Assembly (NCBI RefSeq): GCF_008705135.1
Contig: NZ_CP023694.1
Coordinates: forward strand, 7,291,001 to 7,355,000
Reading direction: 5' to 3'
Length of the DNA: 64,000 bases
Origin: Streptomyces coeruleorubidus
Lineage (GTDB): Bacteria; Actinomycetota; Actinomycetes; Streptomycetales; Streptomycetaceae
The notes under the pieces were generated by a model, which saw only the letters and a list, made by a program, of their open reading frames with translations, searched no databases and was not told where the DNA came from. This document shows positions 1 through 10,317 of this stretch, one piece after another. Each line of letters begins with the position of its first letter. Positions within the stretch are counted from its first letter, which is position 1. Position numbers and translations under genes: made by a program.

Positions 1-735
1 CCCGGAGTTCGAGGCCAACGGGGTGCTCTCCTTCTCCACTTCCCGCGACGCCTCCTTCTCCTGCTTCTTCTCCGGGAGCGCCCTGTCCTTCTTCTCCTCC
101 GGGAACACCACGTCCGAGCAGGAGTAGTACGTGTCCGGCGTACTGCTGTTCTGCCAGACCGTGTACAGCACGTGCCGCCCGGTCCGGTCGGACGGCAGGG
201 TCGCCTCGACGCGGTACGCGCCGTCCGTCAGGGCCGGGTCCGTCACCTCGGCGAACGGCTTCTCGGGCAGGTCGGACCAGGACAGCGGCCCGGCCGGGTC
301 GTAGCCGGGCTTCGTCAGGTACATCCGGAACGTGCCGGTGTGCGGGATCGTCGAGACGTACCGCATGGTCAGCGTCTCGCCGGGCGTCATCCGGGTCGCC
401 GGCCAGTCGGCGCGGGCGAGGTCGAGCCCCTTGTAGCCGGGCAGGCCCCCGCTGCACAGCTTCCCGTCGGGGACGACCTGCCGGTCCCGGCCGTCCACGT
501 TCGCCACCCGCAGGTTGTCCCACGCCGTGAAAGGCGCGCCGTTCGCCGCGACGGCCGCGCGGCACGCCCCCGAGCCCGCTCGCCCGCCGCCCTCGGGGGA
601 ACAGGCCACCACCCGGCTCACCGGATCCGTCGGCGCACCGTGCGCCCGCGCCGGACCCGCCGCCCACAGCGGCAGCAGCAACGGGGTCACGAGGGCGGCC
701 GCGAGCGCGGCGCGGTGTGCGGTGGTACGGGGCAT
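1..735 (-). CDS. AA10 lytic polysaccharide monooxygenase (chitin/cellulose-active), C-terminus off window
   Basis: Secreted copper enzyme that would cleave crystalline chitin or cellulose oxidatively. Read on the minus strand, an ATG at 735 opens a signal peptide of about 31 residues ending in ARA, followed directly by HGAPTDPVSR, so the mature protein begins with the histidine that forms half of the AA10 copper brace. The second brace histidine is in STIPHTGTF. Paired cysteines and the LYTVWQNSS and YYSCSDVVF blocks near the end of the catalytic domain are also typical of the family. After about residue 220 a Lys/Glu-rich linker begins and the frame is still open at the window edge, so a further binding or anchoring domain may follow. 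It diverges from the subtilase. Substrate preference cannot be told from what is visible. Confidence 0.9.
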   Translation of the reverse strand, partial: MPRTTAHRAALAAALVTPLLLPLWAAGPARAHGAPTDPVSRVVACSPEGGGRAGSGACRAAVAANGAPFTAWDNLRVANVDGRDRQVVPDGKLCSGGLPGYKGLDLARADWPATRMTPGETLTMRYVSTIPHTGTFRMYLTKPGYDPAGPLSWSDLPEKPFAEVTDPALTDGAYRVEATLPSDRTGRHVLYTVWQNSSTPDTYYSCSDVVFPEEKKDRALPEKKQEKEASREVEKESTPLASNSG

Positions 736-1088
736 CCGTCTGCGTCTCCTCGGCCGGACCGGTGCGGTCGGTAGTGCAATACGGGCAACCGGCCCGGCGC
801 GTTCACCGCGCCACGACCTGTTCGAAAAGGGGGCCATTCGCGCCCAACTGCCCGCCATAGAGGGTTGGTTTGCGGCTCGATCGAGGGTTTCCCCCGTATC
901 CCGATGACCTTCACTTTGCCTATCGTTCGACCACAGCTGACCCACAGGTAACCCCGGACGGGTCCGCTCCCCACACGCCTGGCCGGCCACCGCGTCGCTC
1001 TTTCGAACCACCCCCCTCCGCTTCAGCGAGGAAGCGCATCCACCGCCGCTCCGCCCAGCCCGGAGTCCGGCCACGAAAGGCAACGACC
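736..1088. promoter_or_regulatory. Divergent intergenic region between LPMO and subtilase
   Basis: These 353 bases hold no supported gene. They must carry the promoters of both secreted hydrolases. A relatively AT-rich stretch at about 880-935 is the likeliest promoter zone for the protease. I see no match to the DasR palindrome that often controls chitin genes. Confidence 0.4.
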
Positions 1089-2888
<1,800 letters not shown>

Positions 2889-2947
2889 TCCTTCTGAATC
2901 TCCTGGTCCTCCCTCGAAGAGGACGCTGAACGGGCAGCTCACAAGCG

Positions 2948-2988
2948 GGCGGGCCGGCCGGTGCGGATGGGGCACCGGCCGGCCCGCC
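2948..2988 (+). terminator. Rho-independent-type hairpin after the subtilase
   Basis: Perfect 17-bp inverted repeat (2948-2964 and 2972-2988) with a 7-base loop and almost all G/C in the stem, 59 bases after the protease stop. As usual in Streptomyces, only a short T run follows. Confidence 0.85.
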
Positions 2989-3142
2989 TTTACGTGCGGC
3001 CGCACAACCCCCACAGTTAGATACCGAACGCGCTGTTTTCTTTCACCAGTTGCGATTGTTTTGCCGGATGTGCACCCACACTCCGGCACACTGGTGTGGT
3101 GAACACCGTCTGAGGGTGAGTTATCGTGTACACGGGGTAAAA

Positions 3143-3164
3143 ACAAACGGCATGACCCGTTCAT
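3143..3164 (+). promoter_or_regulatory. Candidate gamma-butyrolactone receptor (CprB-type) operator
   Basis: A 22-bp imperfect palindrome with inverted AACGG/CCGTT arms lies 24 bases before the receptor start. Aligned by eye to the CprB consensus operator as I recall it from the literature, 17 of 22 positions agree, including ACGG and CCCGTT. Receptors of this family typically repress themselves, so the position fits autoregulation. The surrounding 3010-3160 stretch is unusually AT-rich for this genome, as expected for a promoter. Binding itself is inference. Confidence 0.65.
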
Positions 3165-3188
3165 TTCGGTCCCGGGAGAGTTCAGTCG

Positions 3189-3836
3189 ATGGCGAGGCAG
3201 TTGCGAGCCGAGCAGACCCGCTCGACGATCATCACGGCCGCCGCTGACCTGTTCGACCGTCGCGGCTACGAATCGACCAGTCTCAGCGACATCGTGGAGC
3301 ACGCTCAGGTCACCAAGGGCGCCCTGTACTTCCACTTCGCGGCGAAGGAGGACCTCGCCCACGCGATCCTCGAACTCCAGTCGCACACCGCCCGCCGGCT
3401 GGCGACGGAGACCGACCATCGCGGCCACACGTCCCTCGAGGCGCTGATGCGCCTCACGTTCGGCATCACCCGCATGTCCGTCGAGGACCCGGTCCTCAGG
3501 GCCGGCCTGCGGCTCGCCACCGGAGGGATCCGGCCCCGTCCGCCGCTGAGCCATCCGTTCACGGAGTGGCTGGACATCGTCACGGCCCGGCTCGTCGGCG
3601 CGGTCAAGGAGTCCGACGTCCACCCGGACGTCGATGTCGACGTCGTGGCCCATTCCCTGGTCTGCTTCTTCGTCGGCACCCGGGTCGTGGGCCGCTCCCG
3701 CGAGCCCGTCGCGCGCCAGCCCCGCCGGACCGCCGAGATGTGGAACATACTCATCCGCGGCCTGGTCCCGGTGACCCGCCGCGCCCGCTACCTGAGCCTG
3801 GCGGCCCGCCTGGAACGCGAACTGGCACCGGTCTGA
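3189..3836 (+). CDS. cprB: TetR-family gamma-butyrolactone receptor, CprB-like
   Basis: DNA-binding repressor of 215 residues from the ArpA/ScbR/CprB class, whose members leave the DNA when a gamma-butyrolactone signal binds and so time antibiotic production and development. The N-terminus MARQLRAEQTR, the helix-turn-helix segment (residues about 25-47, including VTKGALYFHFAAKEDLAHAI) and the C-terminal RRARYLSLAARLE follow the S. coelicolor CprB sequence closely as I remember it. A GGGAGAG ribosome site at 3174-3180 fixes the ATG. In S. coelicolor cprB also lies two genes before geosmin synthase, so gene order supports the name. A paralogue such as CprA or ScbR is less likely. The ligand is unknown. 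Confidence 0.85.
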   Translation: MARQLRAEQTRSTIITAAADLFDRRGYESTSLSDIVEHAQVTKGALYFHFAAKEDLAHAILELQSHTARRLATETDHRGHTSLEALMRLTFGITRMSVEDPVLRAGLRLATGGIRPRPPLSHPFTEWLDIVTARLVGAVKESDVHPDVDVDVVAHSLVCFFVGTRVVGRSREPVARQPRRTAEMWNILIRGLVPVTRRARYLSLAARLERELAPV

Positions 3837-3926
3837 CGGTCCCCGGGCGGGACGAAGCGCCCCGGGTGACCCACGGCCCCGACCGGACCGGCCGGGACAC
3901 GGCGCCCGCGCGCTACGGTGAGCCGC

Positions 3927-5108
3927 ATGCCCGACACCCCATCCGCACCCGTGCTCCTCGGCGACCAGCCGGGCTCCTTCCCCCACAGCGTGCTCGCCGA
4001 GCGGCACCCGGCCATCATCCGGCAGGTGCGCGAGGCCTTCCCGTACGAACCCGGCCAGCACCGCGCGCTCGACGACCTGCTGGCGAACTGCACCAAGGGC
4101 GAGATCGAACCGCTCCCCGCCGACGCGTACGACCGCGACCTCTGGGAGACCTGGGGGCTGCGGGAGTACACCGGCCGGTCCTGGTTCGACGTGCCGTGGC
4201 TCTGGTCCGAGAGCTGGTTCTACCGCCGGCTGCTCCAGGCCGTCGGCTACTTCGGTCCCGGCCCCTGGCAGGGCATCGACCCCTTCCGCCCCTTCAAACT
4301 GGCCGAACTCGACTCCCGTGAGACCGACGAGGAACTCGCCGCGCTCGACGACCTCGCAGGGCTGCCCGCAGCCGAACAGGCCCAGGCCCTGCTGCACGGC
4401 TCCCTCTGGGGCAACCGCGCCGACCTCGGCTTCCGTCTCTCCGCCGAGGGCTCACGGACCGCCGACGCCGCCCCCGGGCTGGTGGCCGACGACAGCGACC
4501 GGCTGTGGGCCCTGCTCGGCGGCTCCGGCACGGGCACCCTGTGCCTGGTCGCCGACAACGCGGGCCGTGAACTCGTCCCCGACCTGCTCCTCATCGCCCA
4601 TCTCCTGGCCCACGGGCGCATCGGACGGGCCGTCCTGCACGTCAAGCCCTACCCGTACTACGTCTCCGACGCCACCACCGCCGACGTCGTCGACGCACTG
4701 CGCCGGCTGACCCGTGCCGGGGGAGCCGCTGCCGAGTACGGACAGTGCCTGTGGTCCGCCCTGGCCGACGGCCGCCTGACGCTGCGCGCCCACCCCTTCT
4801 CCTGCGCCCCGCTGCCGTACGAGGAGATGCCCGCCGACCTGCGCGCCGACTTCGCCTCGGCCACGCTCACCGTCGTCAAGGGCGACCTCAACTACCGCCG
4901 CCTGGTGGGCGACCGCCTCTGGGCCCCGACCACGCCGTTCGCGGACGTCACCGCGTACTTCCCCGGCCCCGTCGCCGCCCTGCGCACCCTCAAGTCCGAC
5001 GTGATCACCGGCCTCGACGCCCGCACCGAGGCCGAACTGGTCGCCGCGGAGGACCAGCGCTGGCGCACCGGCGGCACGCACGCGCTGATCCAGCTACGGA
5101 CGCCCTAG
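3927..5108 (+). CDS. ARMT1-like damage-control phosphatase family protein (DUF89)
   Basis: Protein of 393 residues resembling the DUF89/ARMT1 metal-dependent phosphatases, which act on damaged or overflow phosphometabolites. Recognisable blocks are the N-terminal W-rich segment (residues about 65-100, SWFDVPWLWSESWFYRRLL), the metal-site motif DNAGRELVPDLLLI in the middle, KPYPYYVSD, and the C-terminal KGDLNYRRLVGDRLW followed by LRTLKSDVI. ATG at 3927 is chosen; a GTG at 3918 in frame is possible, and TACGGT at 3914-3919 could be a -10 element of a near-leaderless transcript. It sits between the receptor and geosmin synthase, the same arrangement as in S. coelicolor. The substrate is unknown, and a link to terpene metabolism is only suggested by position. 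Confidence 0.75.
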   Translation: MPDTPSAPVLLGDQPGSFPHSVLAERHPAIIRQVREAFPYEPGQHRALDDLLANCTKGEIEPLPADAYDRDLWETWGLREYTGRSWFDVPWLWSESWFYRRLLQAVGYFGPGPWQGIDPFRPFKLAELDSRETDEELAALDDLAGLPAAEQAQALLHGSLWGNRADLGFRLSAEGSRTADAAPGLVADDSDRLWALLGGSGTGTLCLVADNAGRELVPDLLLIAHLLAHGRIGRAVLHVKPYPYYVSDATTADVVDALRRLTRAGGAAAEYGQCLWSALADGRLTLRAHPFSCAPLPYEEMPADLRADFASATLTVVKGDLNYRRLVGDRLWAPTTPFADVTAYFPGPVAALRTLKSDVITGLDARTEAELVAAEDQRWRTGGTHALIQLRTP

Positions 5109-5230
5109 GAGGTCCCTCAACCTCGCACAACCTCCCGCGAGAACACCGGCATTCAGCCCCGATTCACGCGATGGTGTGATCATGTCCGGTCCCGCGGATG
5201 CCGCCGCGAGGCGCCGGGTAGGGCCCGGCC

Positions 5231-7396
5231 ATGACGCAGCCGTTCGAACTCCCGCACTTCTACATGCCGCATCCCGCGCGGCTGAACCCCCATCTCGACG
5301 AGGCCAGGGCGCATTCGAGCGAGTGGGCGCGCGACATGGGCATGCTGGAGGGATCCGGAGTCTGGGAGCAGGCCGACCTCGACGCGCACGACTACGGCCT
5401 GCTCTGCGCCTACACCCACCCCGACTGCGACGGCCCCGACCTCTCCCTCATCACCGACTGGTACGTGTGGGTCTTCTTCTTCGACGACCACTTCCTGGAG
5501 AAGTACAAGCGCAGCCAGGACCGCGTCGCCGGCAAGGCCCATCTGGACCGGCTGCCCCTGTTCATGCCGCTGGACCTCTCGACTCCCGTACCGGAGCCGG
5601 AGAACCCGGTCGAGGCGGGCCTGGCCGACCTGTGGGCGCGTACGGTGCCGAAGATGTCGCAGGACTGGCGCCGCCGCTTCGCCGTGGCGACCGAGCACCT
5701 GCTGAACGAGTCCCTGTGGGAGCTGTCCAACATCAACGAGGGGCGGATCGCCAACCCCGTCGAGTACATCGAGATGCGCCGCAAGGTGGGCGGCGCCCCC
5801 TGGTCGGCGGGCCTCGTGGAGTACGCGACGGCCGAAGTGCCCGCGTCCGTCGCGGAGTCCAGGCCGCTCAGGGTGCTGATGGAGACGTTCTCCGACGCCG
5901 TGCACCTGCGCAACGACCTGTTCTCCTACCAGCGGGAGGTCGAGGACGAGGGCGAGAACAGCAACGGCGTGCTCGTCCTGGAGACCTTCTTCGGCTGCAC
6001 CACCCAGGAGGCCGCCGACACCGTCAACGACATCCTCACCTCCCGCCTCCAGCAGTTCGAGCACACGGCGTTCACCGAAGTGCCCGCGGTCGCCCTGGAG
6101 AACGGCCTCACCCCCGGCGAGGTCGCGGCCGTGGCGGCGTACACCAAGGGACTCCAGGACTGGCAGTCCGGCGGTCACGAGTGGCATCTGCGCTCCAGCC
6201 GCTACATGAACGAGAACGCGGTGCGCGGCGGCAGCCCATGGCCGGGATGCACCGGCATCGGCACCTCGGCCGCCGACGTCCGCGCCCTGCTCGCCACGGC
6301 CGGGGCGGAGCGGCTGCGGTCCTACACGCACGTGCCGTACCAGAAGGTGGGACCGGCGCGGATCCCCGACATCCGCATGCCGTTCCCCCTGGAGCTCAGC
6401 CCGCACCTGGACCACTCCCGCCGGAGTCTGCGCGACTGGGTGGAGCGGATGGGCATCCTCGCCGAGGGCGTCTGGGACGAGGACAAGCTCCGGGCCTACG
6501 ACCTCGCGCTCTGCTCGGCCGGCCTCGACCCGGACGCCACCCCCGAGGCCCTCGACCTCAGCGCGCAGTGGCTCGCCTGGGGCACCTACGGCGACGACTA
6601 CTACCCGCTCGTCTACGGCCACCGCCGCGACCTGGCCGCCGCCCGGCTGACCACGGCCCGCCTGTCCGACTGCATGCCCGTCGACGGCGATGAGCCGCTG
6701 CTCCCGGTCAACGCCATGGAGCGCGGCCTGCTCGACCTGTGGCTGCGCACCACCGCGGAGATGACGCCCGAGTCGCGGCGCACCCTCAAGGACGCGATCA
6801 ACGTCATGACCGAGAGCTGGGTGTGGGAGCTGTCCAACCAGCTCCAGAACCGCGTGCCCGACCCGGTCGACTACCTGGAGATGCGCCGCGCGACCTTCGG
6901 CTCCGACCTCACGCTGAGCCTATGCCGGATGGGACACGGCCCGGCCGTCCCGCCCGAGGTCTACCGCAGCGGCCCGGTCCGCTCCCTGGAGAACGCCGCG
7001 ATGGACTTCGCGTGCCTTCTCAACGACGTCTTCTCGTACCAGAAGGAGATCGAGTTCGAGGGTGAGATCCACAACGCGATCCTCGTCGTGCAGAACTTCT
7101 TCGGCTGCGACTACCCGACCGGGCTCGGCATCGTCCACGACCTGATGAGCCAGCGCATGCGCCAGTTCGAGCACGTCGTCGAGCACGAGCTGCCCATCCT
7201 GTACGACGACTTCCAGCTCACGGAGGAAGCACGCGCGGCCATGGGGACGTATGTGACGGACCTGCGGAACTGGATGGCCGGCATCCTCAACTGGCATCGC
7301 GAGGTGGACCGCTACAAGGACGAGTGGCTGTCCCGGCGTGCCCACGGCTTCCTCCCGGACCGGCCGCCGGCCGTGCCCGTACCCGCCTTCCGATGA
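5231..7396 (+). CDS. geoA: Bifunctional germacradienol/geosmin synthase
   Basis: Two-domain class I terpene cyclase of 721 residues, close to the usual length of about 726. The N-terminal domain converts farnesyl diphosphate to germacradienol (and germacrene D); the C-terminal domain converts germacradienol to geosmin. The N-terminal half has the aspartate-rich DDHFLE (Asp85-Glu90) and the NSE magnesium site NDLFSYQREVE (Asn228). The C-terminal half has DDYYP (Asp455) and NDVFSYQKEIE (Asn598), the normal variants for the second domain. The two halves are visibly repeated (HPARLNPHLD versus FPLELSPHLD). The protein is cytosolic. All expected residues are intact, so the strain should make geosmin. 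The 122-base leader region has no gene. Confidence 0.97.
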   Translation: MTQPFELPHFYMPHPARLNPHLDEARAHSSEWARDMGMLEGSGVWEQADLDAHDYGLLCAYTHPDCDGPDLSLITDWYVWVFFFDDHFLEKYKRSQDRVAGKAHLDRLPLFMPLDLSTPVPEPENPVEAGLADLWARTVPKMSQDWRRRFAVATEHLLNESLWELSNINEGRIANPVEYIEMRRKVGGAPWSAGLVEYATAEVPASVAESRPLRVLMETFSDAVHLRNDLFSYQREVEDEGENSNGVLVLETFFGCTTQEAADTVNDILTSRLQQFEHTAFTEVPAVALENGLTPGEVAAVAAYTKGLQDWQSGGHEWHLRSSRYMNENAVRGGSPWPGCTGIGTSAADVRALLATAGAERLRSYTHVPYQKVGPARIPDIRMPFPLELSPHLDHSRRSLRDWVERMGILAEGVWDEDKLRAYDLALCSAGLDPDATPEALDLSAQWLAWGTYGDDYYPLVYGHRRDLAAARLTTARLSDCMPVDGDEPLLPVNAMERGLLDLWLRTTAEMTPESRRTLKDAINVMTESWVWELSNQLQNRVPDPVDYLEMRRATFGSDLTLSLCRMGHGPAVPPEVYRSGPVRSLENAAMDFACLLNDVFSYQKEIEFEGEIHNAILVVQNFFGCDYPTGLGIVHDLMSQRMRQFEHVVEHELPILYDDFQLTEEARAAMGTYVTDLRNWMAGILNWHREVDRYKDEWLSRRAHGFLPDRPPAVPVPAFR

Positions 7397-7679
7397 GGCA
7401 GAACTTTCCGGCCGGATCTACTCGTAACGGGACATGACGGAACCCCCGGTGGTGCCACGAGCAGTGGGCCCGCGACCACGGCTCGCGCCGCGCCCGGTAC
7501 GCCGGGTGCGGTGCGAGCCGTGCCGTCGTTCCCGCCTGTCCGGCGGCACGCACGGCCCCACCGACGCCGGATCAGTCTCACTCGTTCGTGGCTCATCGCA
7601 TGCCGGAGCGCCGGGTAGAGCACCAGCCGTGATCGTTCCGCATCCGACGGGGACGATCCGCACCATCCGGAGGCGAGCC

Positions 7680-8249
7680 ATGGAACAGACCGCGCTGCGA
7701 CCCAAGCCGATGCCGGGTCAGGAGCCCGACGGGGCGGCGTCGGCGACGGGGGCCGGCCCCGCACGGCCCCGACCGCGCGCCCCCCGGCGCCGCGGGAGGC
7801 GGCTGCTCAACGTGCTGTTCGCCGCGTTCGCCGGCGCGGTCCTGGTCCTGTCCGGAATCGGCCTCGGGGCGATGGGCGCCACGGTGATCGGCAAGGACGG
7901 AGTCATCGACGTCATCGATCCGCGAGGGCGGCATACGCCGTCACCGCCCGTCCCCTCGCCGTCCGCCGTCGTGTCAGCGCCCGCCGCCGTGACCCTCGGC
8001 GTGCAGGTCATGGACGCCGGGAAGCCGGGCGCCCTGGTCGTCGGGCTCCACGTCCCGGGGCCGGCTCAGGAGGCGGGCCTGGTGCGCGGCGACCTGCTCC
8101 TCGCCTTCGGCACGACCCGCATCGACACGGCCGCCGACCTGGCCCGGGCCGTCGCCCGCGCCCGCCCCGGCGCGAAGGTGAAACTGACGGTGCGGCACCG
8201 CAGCGGCGGCTACCAGCAGCTCACGGTCGTACCGGCCGTCGTCACGTGA
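7680..8249 (+). CDS. Single-pass membrane protein with PDZ domain
   Basis: Protein of 189 residues. An N-terminal Pro/Arg-rich cytoplasmic segment (about 38 residues) leads into a transmembrane helix (about residues 42-65, LLNVLFAAFAGAVLVLSGIG), then a Pro/Ser-rich linker and a C-terminal PDZ domain (about residues 100-189) with GLVRGDLLLAFG and the helix AADLARAVARARPG. No protease domain is present, unlike HtrA proteins, so it may be an adaptor that presents or senses peptides outside the membrane. ATG at 7680 has a good GGAGGCGA site at about 7670; the open frame upstream to 7434 looks non-coding. The gene runs convergently into the metallophosphoesterase, the two stop codons overlapping within the palindrome TCACGTGA. 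Role unknown. Confidence 0.75.
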   Translation: MEQTALRPKPMPGQEPDGAASATGAGPARPRPRAPRRRGRRLLNVLFAAFAGAVLVLSGIGLGAMGATVIGKDGVIDVIDPRGRHTPSPPVPSPSAVVSAPAAVTLGVQVMDAGKPGALVVGLHVPGPAQEAGLVRGDLLLAFGTTRIDTAADLARAVARARPGAKVKLTVRHRSGGYQQLTVVPAVVT

Positions 8250-8997
8250 CCACCCGGAAGTGGCTCGTGAGCCGTCCCGAGTCGTCCAGGACGTGGAAGG
8301 CGATCCCGGGCGGCGCGTCCCGGTCGGCGACCTGCTCGCCCTCCCAGGGCAGCCGCAGCGTCCATGTCACACCGGGGCCGACCGCCAGCGGCCGCCCCGC
8401 GAACGACGTCGCGGCGGGGGTGTGCGCGTGGCCGGTGATCAGCCCCGCGATCTCGGGCCGGCGGGCCAGCAGCCCGGCCAGCCGGCCGGACTCCCGCAAC
8501 GGGTACGAGTCGGGCAGCGGGTGGTGCAGCGCCACCGGGGGGTGGTGGAAGGCGAGCAGGGCCGGCAGGCCGCCGTCGAGTTCGTCGAGGGTCGCCTCGA
8601 TCCAGTCGTACGTCTCCTCGTCCAGCTCCCCGTCGTCGCGACCGGGGACGCTGGAGTCGCACATCAGCACGGCACCGTCGTCGAAGACCTGCACGCTGTT
8701 GACGGGCCCCTCCGCTCCCGGCAGGCCCAGCAGCGCCTTGCGGTAGGGCGCGCGGCTGTCGTGGTTGCCGGGGCAGGTCAGCACGGGGAACGGGACGTCG
8801 CCGTCGCGCAGCCCCAGGATGCGGGCGGCCTCCTCGTACTCGGGCTCGGTGCCGTGGTCGGCGATGTCCCCGGTCACCAGCAGCGCGTCCACCTGGCCGG
8901 GCAGCTCCCACAGCCGGTCGCGCACCCGCTCGGCGCGTTCCGTCGCCCGCGCGCTTCCGTCCAGATGCAGATCGCTGATGTGTGCGAGTACGAGCAC
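8242..8997 (-). CDS. Calcineurin-like metallophosphoesterase (Icc/CpdA-type)
   Basis: Cytosolic dinuclear-metal phosphodiesterase or phosphatase of 251 residues. The family metal ligands are all present in order: ISDLHLDG near the N-terminus, GDIADHG, GNHDSR, FHHPP and GHAHTP. GTG at 8997 is preferred because homologous proteins begin just before the first motif; an upstream ATG at 9048 adds 17 residues without similarity. The family includes 3',5'-cAMP phosphodiesterases, but the sequence alone does not fix the substrate. The AT-rich region at 9010-9090 is probably its promoter. Confidence 0.85.
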   Translation of the reverse strand: MLVLAHISDLHLDGSARATERAERVRDRLWELPGQVDALLVTGDIADHGTEPEYEEAARILGLRDGDVPFPVLTCPGNHDSRAPYRKALLGLPGAEGPVNSVQVFDDGAVLMCDSSVPGRDDGELDEETYDWIEATLDELDGGLPALLAFHHPPVALHHPLPDSYPLRESGRLAGLLARRPEIAGLITGHAHTPAATSFAGRPLAVGPGVTWTLRLPWEGEQVADRDAPPGIAFHVLDDSGRLTSHFRVVT

Positions 8998-9181
8998 GGT
9001 CGTACGCCCCTCGATCGAACGACTAATGGATGTCGAGCATCTAAGCATTACTTCTAACGCCTGAGCAATCCTCTGCCATTAGCGGCGATCTTCGGGCGAA
9101 GTCCACAGATGGCTCGCGCCGCCCCCTCCGGCCGGGCAGGATGCTGCCCGTAGCCCCTTCGTCCGTCCCTGGGAGGCCCGG

Positions 9182-10309
9182 ATGACCGGAAGCACGGCGG
9201 CGTCCTTCACCGCCGACGACTACAGGGCCCGTATGGAGCGCGCCGCGCGGACGGCCGCCGAGGCCGGCCTCGCGGGCCTGCTGGTGGCCCCGGGGCCGGA
9301 CCTGGTGTGGCTCACCGGCTACACGCCCCCGGCGGTGACCGAACGGCTCACCCTGCTGGTCCTCGCCGCCGGACAGGACCCCGTCCTCGTCGTCCCCGCC
9401 CTGGAGGCCCCGGACGCGCAGAAGGCGGCCGGCGCCCCCGCCCTGACCCTGCGCGACTGGACCGACGGCAAGGACCCCTACGCCGCCACCGCCGCCCTGC
9501 TCGACGCCTCGGGCCGGTTCGGCATCAGCGACAACGCCTGGGCGCTGCACCTGCTGGCGTTGCAGCAGGCCGTGCCCGGCAGCTCCTACACCTCGCTCAC
9601 CGAGGCCCTGCCGATGCTGCGTGCCGTCAAGGACGCGGCGGAGCTGGAGCTCATGACGGCCGCGGGAGCCGCCGCCGACGCGACGTTCGAGAAGATCCGG
9701 AACGTCCCCTTCGCCGGCCGCCGGGAAGCGGAGGTGGCCGCCGACCTCGACCGGTTGCTGCGCCGGTACGGACACGAGCAGGTCGACTTCACCATCGTCG
9801 CCTCGGGCCCGAACGGCGCCAATCCGCACCACGAGGCCGGCGACCGCGTCATCGAACGCGGCGACATGGTCGTCCTGGACTTCGGCGGCCTGAAGGACGG
9901 CTACGGCTCCGACACCTCCCGCACGGTCCACGTCGGTGAACCCACCGACGAGGAGCGCCGCGTGCACGACACCGTGCGCGAGGCCCAGGAAGCGGGGTTC
10001 CGCGCCGTACGGCCGGGCGCCGCCTGCCAGGACGTCGACCGGGCCGCCCGTGCGGTCATCGCCGACGCCGGCTACGGCGAGTACTTCATCCACCGCACCG
10101 GACACGGCATCGGCGTCACCACCCACGAGCCGCCGTACATGATCGAGGGCGAGGAGCGGCCCCTCGTGCCCGGCATGTGCTTCTCCGTGGAACCCGGCAT
10201 CTACCTGCCCGGCCGGTTCGGCGTGCGCATCGAGGACATCGTGACCGTCACCGAGGACGGCGGACGGCGTCTGAACACCACCTCCCGCGAGCTGGTCATA
10301 GTGGAGTGA
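9182..10309 (+). CDS. Xaa-Pro dipeptidase/aminopeptidase, M24B family
   Basis: Cytosolic metallopeptidase of 375 residues that removes residues before proline. It has the creatinase-like N-terminal domain (about residues 10-140) and the pita-bread catalytic domain. Metal ligands are visible as DFGG and, 11 residues on, DTSRTVHVG; then HRTGHGIG with following HEPPY; the glutamate of SVEPGIYLPG; and the glutamate of VRIEDIV. A GGGAGG site precedes the ATG. It is followed after 8 bases by the kinase-fold gene, so the two are probably cotranscribed. Dipeptidase versus aminopeptidase activity cannot be decided here. Confidence 0.9.
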   Translation: MTGSTAASFTADDYRARMERAARTAAEAGLAGLLVAPGPDLVWLTGYTPPAVTERLTLLVLAAGQDPVLVVPALEAPDAQKAAGAPALTLRDWTDGKDPYAATAALLDASGRFGISDNAWALHLLALQQAVPGSSYTSLTEALPMLRAVKDAAELELMTAAGAAADATFEKIRNVPFAGRREAEVAADLDRLLRRYGHEQVDFTIVASGPNGANPHHEAGDRVIERGDMVVLDFGGLKDGYGSDTSRTVHVGEPTDEERRVHDTVREAQEAGFRAVRPGAACQDVDRAARAVIADAGYGEYFIHRTGHGIGVTTHEPPYMIEGEERPLVPGMCFSVEPGIYLPGRFGVRIEDIVTVTEDGGRRLNTTSRELVIVE

Positions 10310-10317
10310 CGCCACCG

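Noticed and set aside
736..1088. DasR-type operator for the LPMO gene
   Set aside because: No good match to the palindromic consensus; only loose GACCGGT/GGTC pieces near 758-770.
7434..7679. N-terminal extension of the PDZ protein
   Set aside because: The ribosome site GGAGGCGA just before ATG 7680 and the Arg/Pro-rich nature of the extension speak against it.
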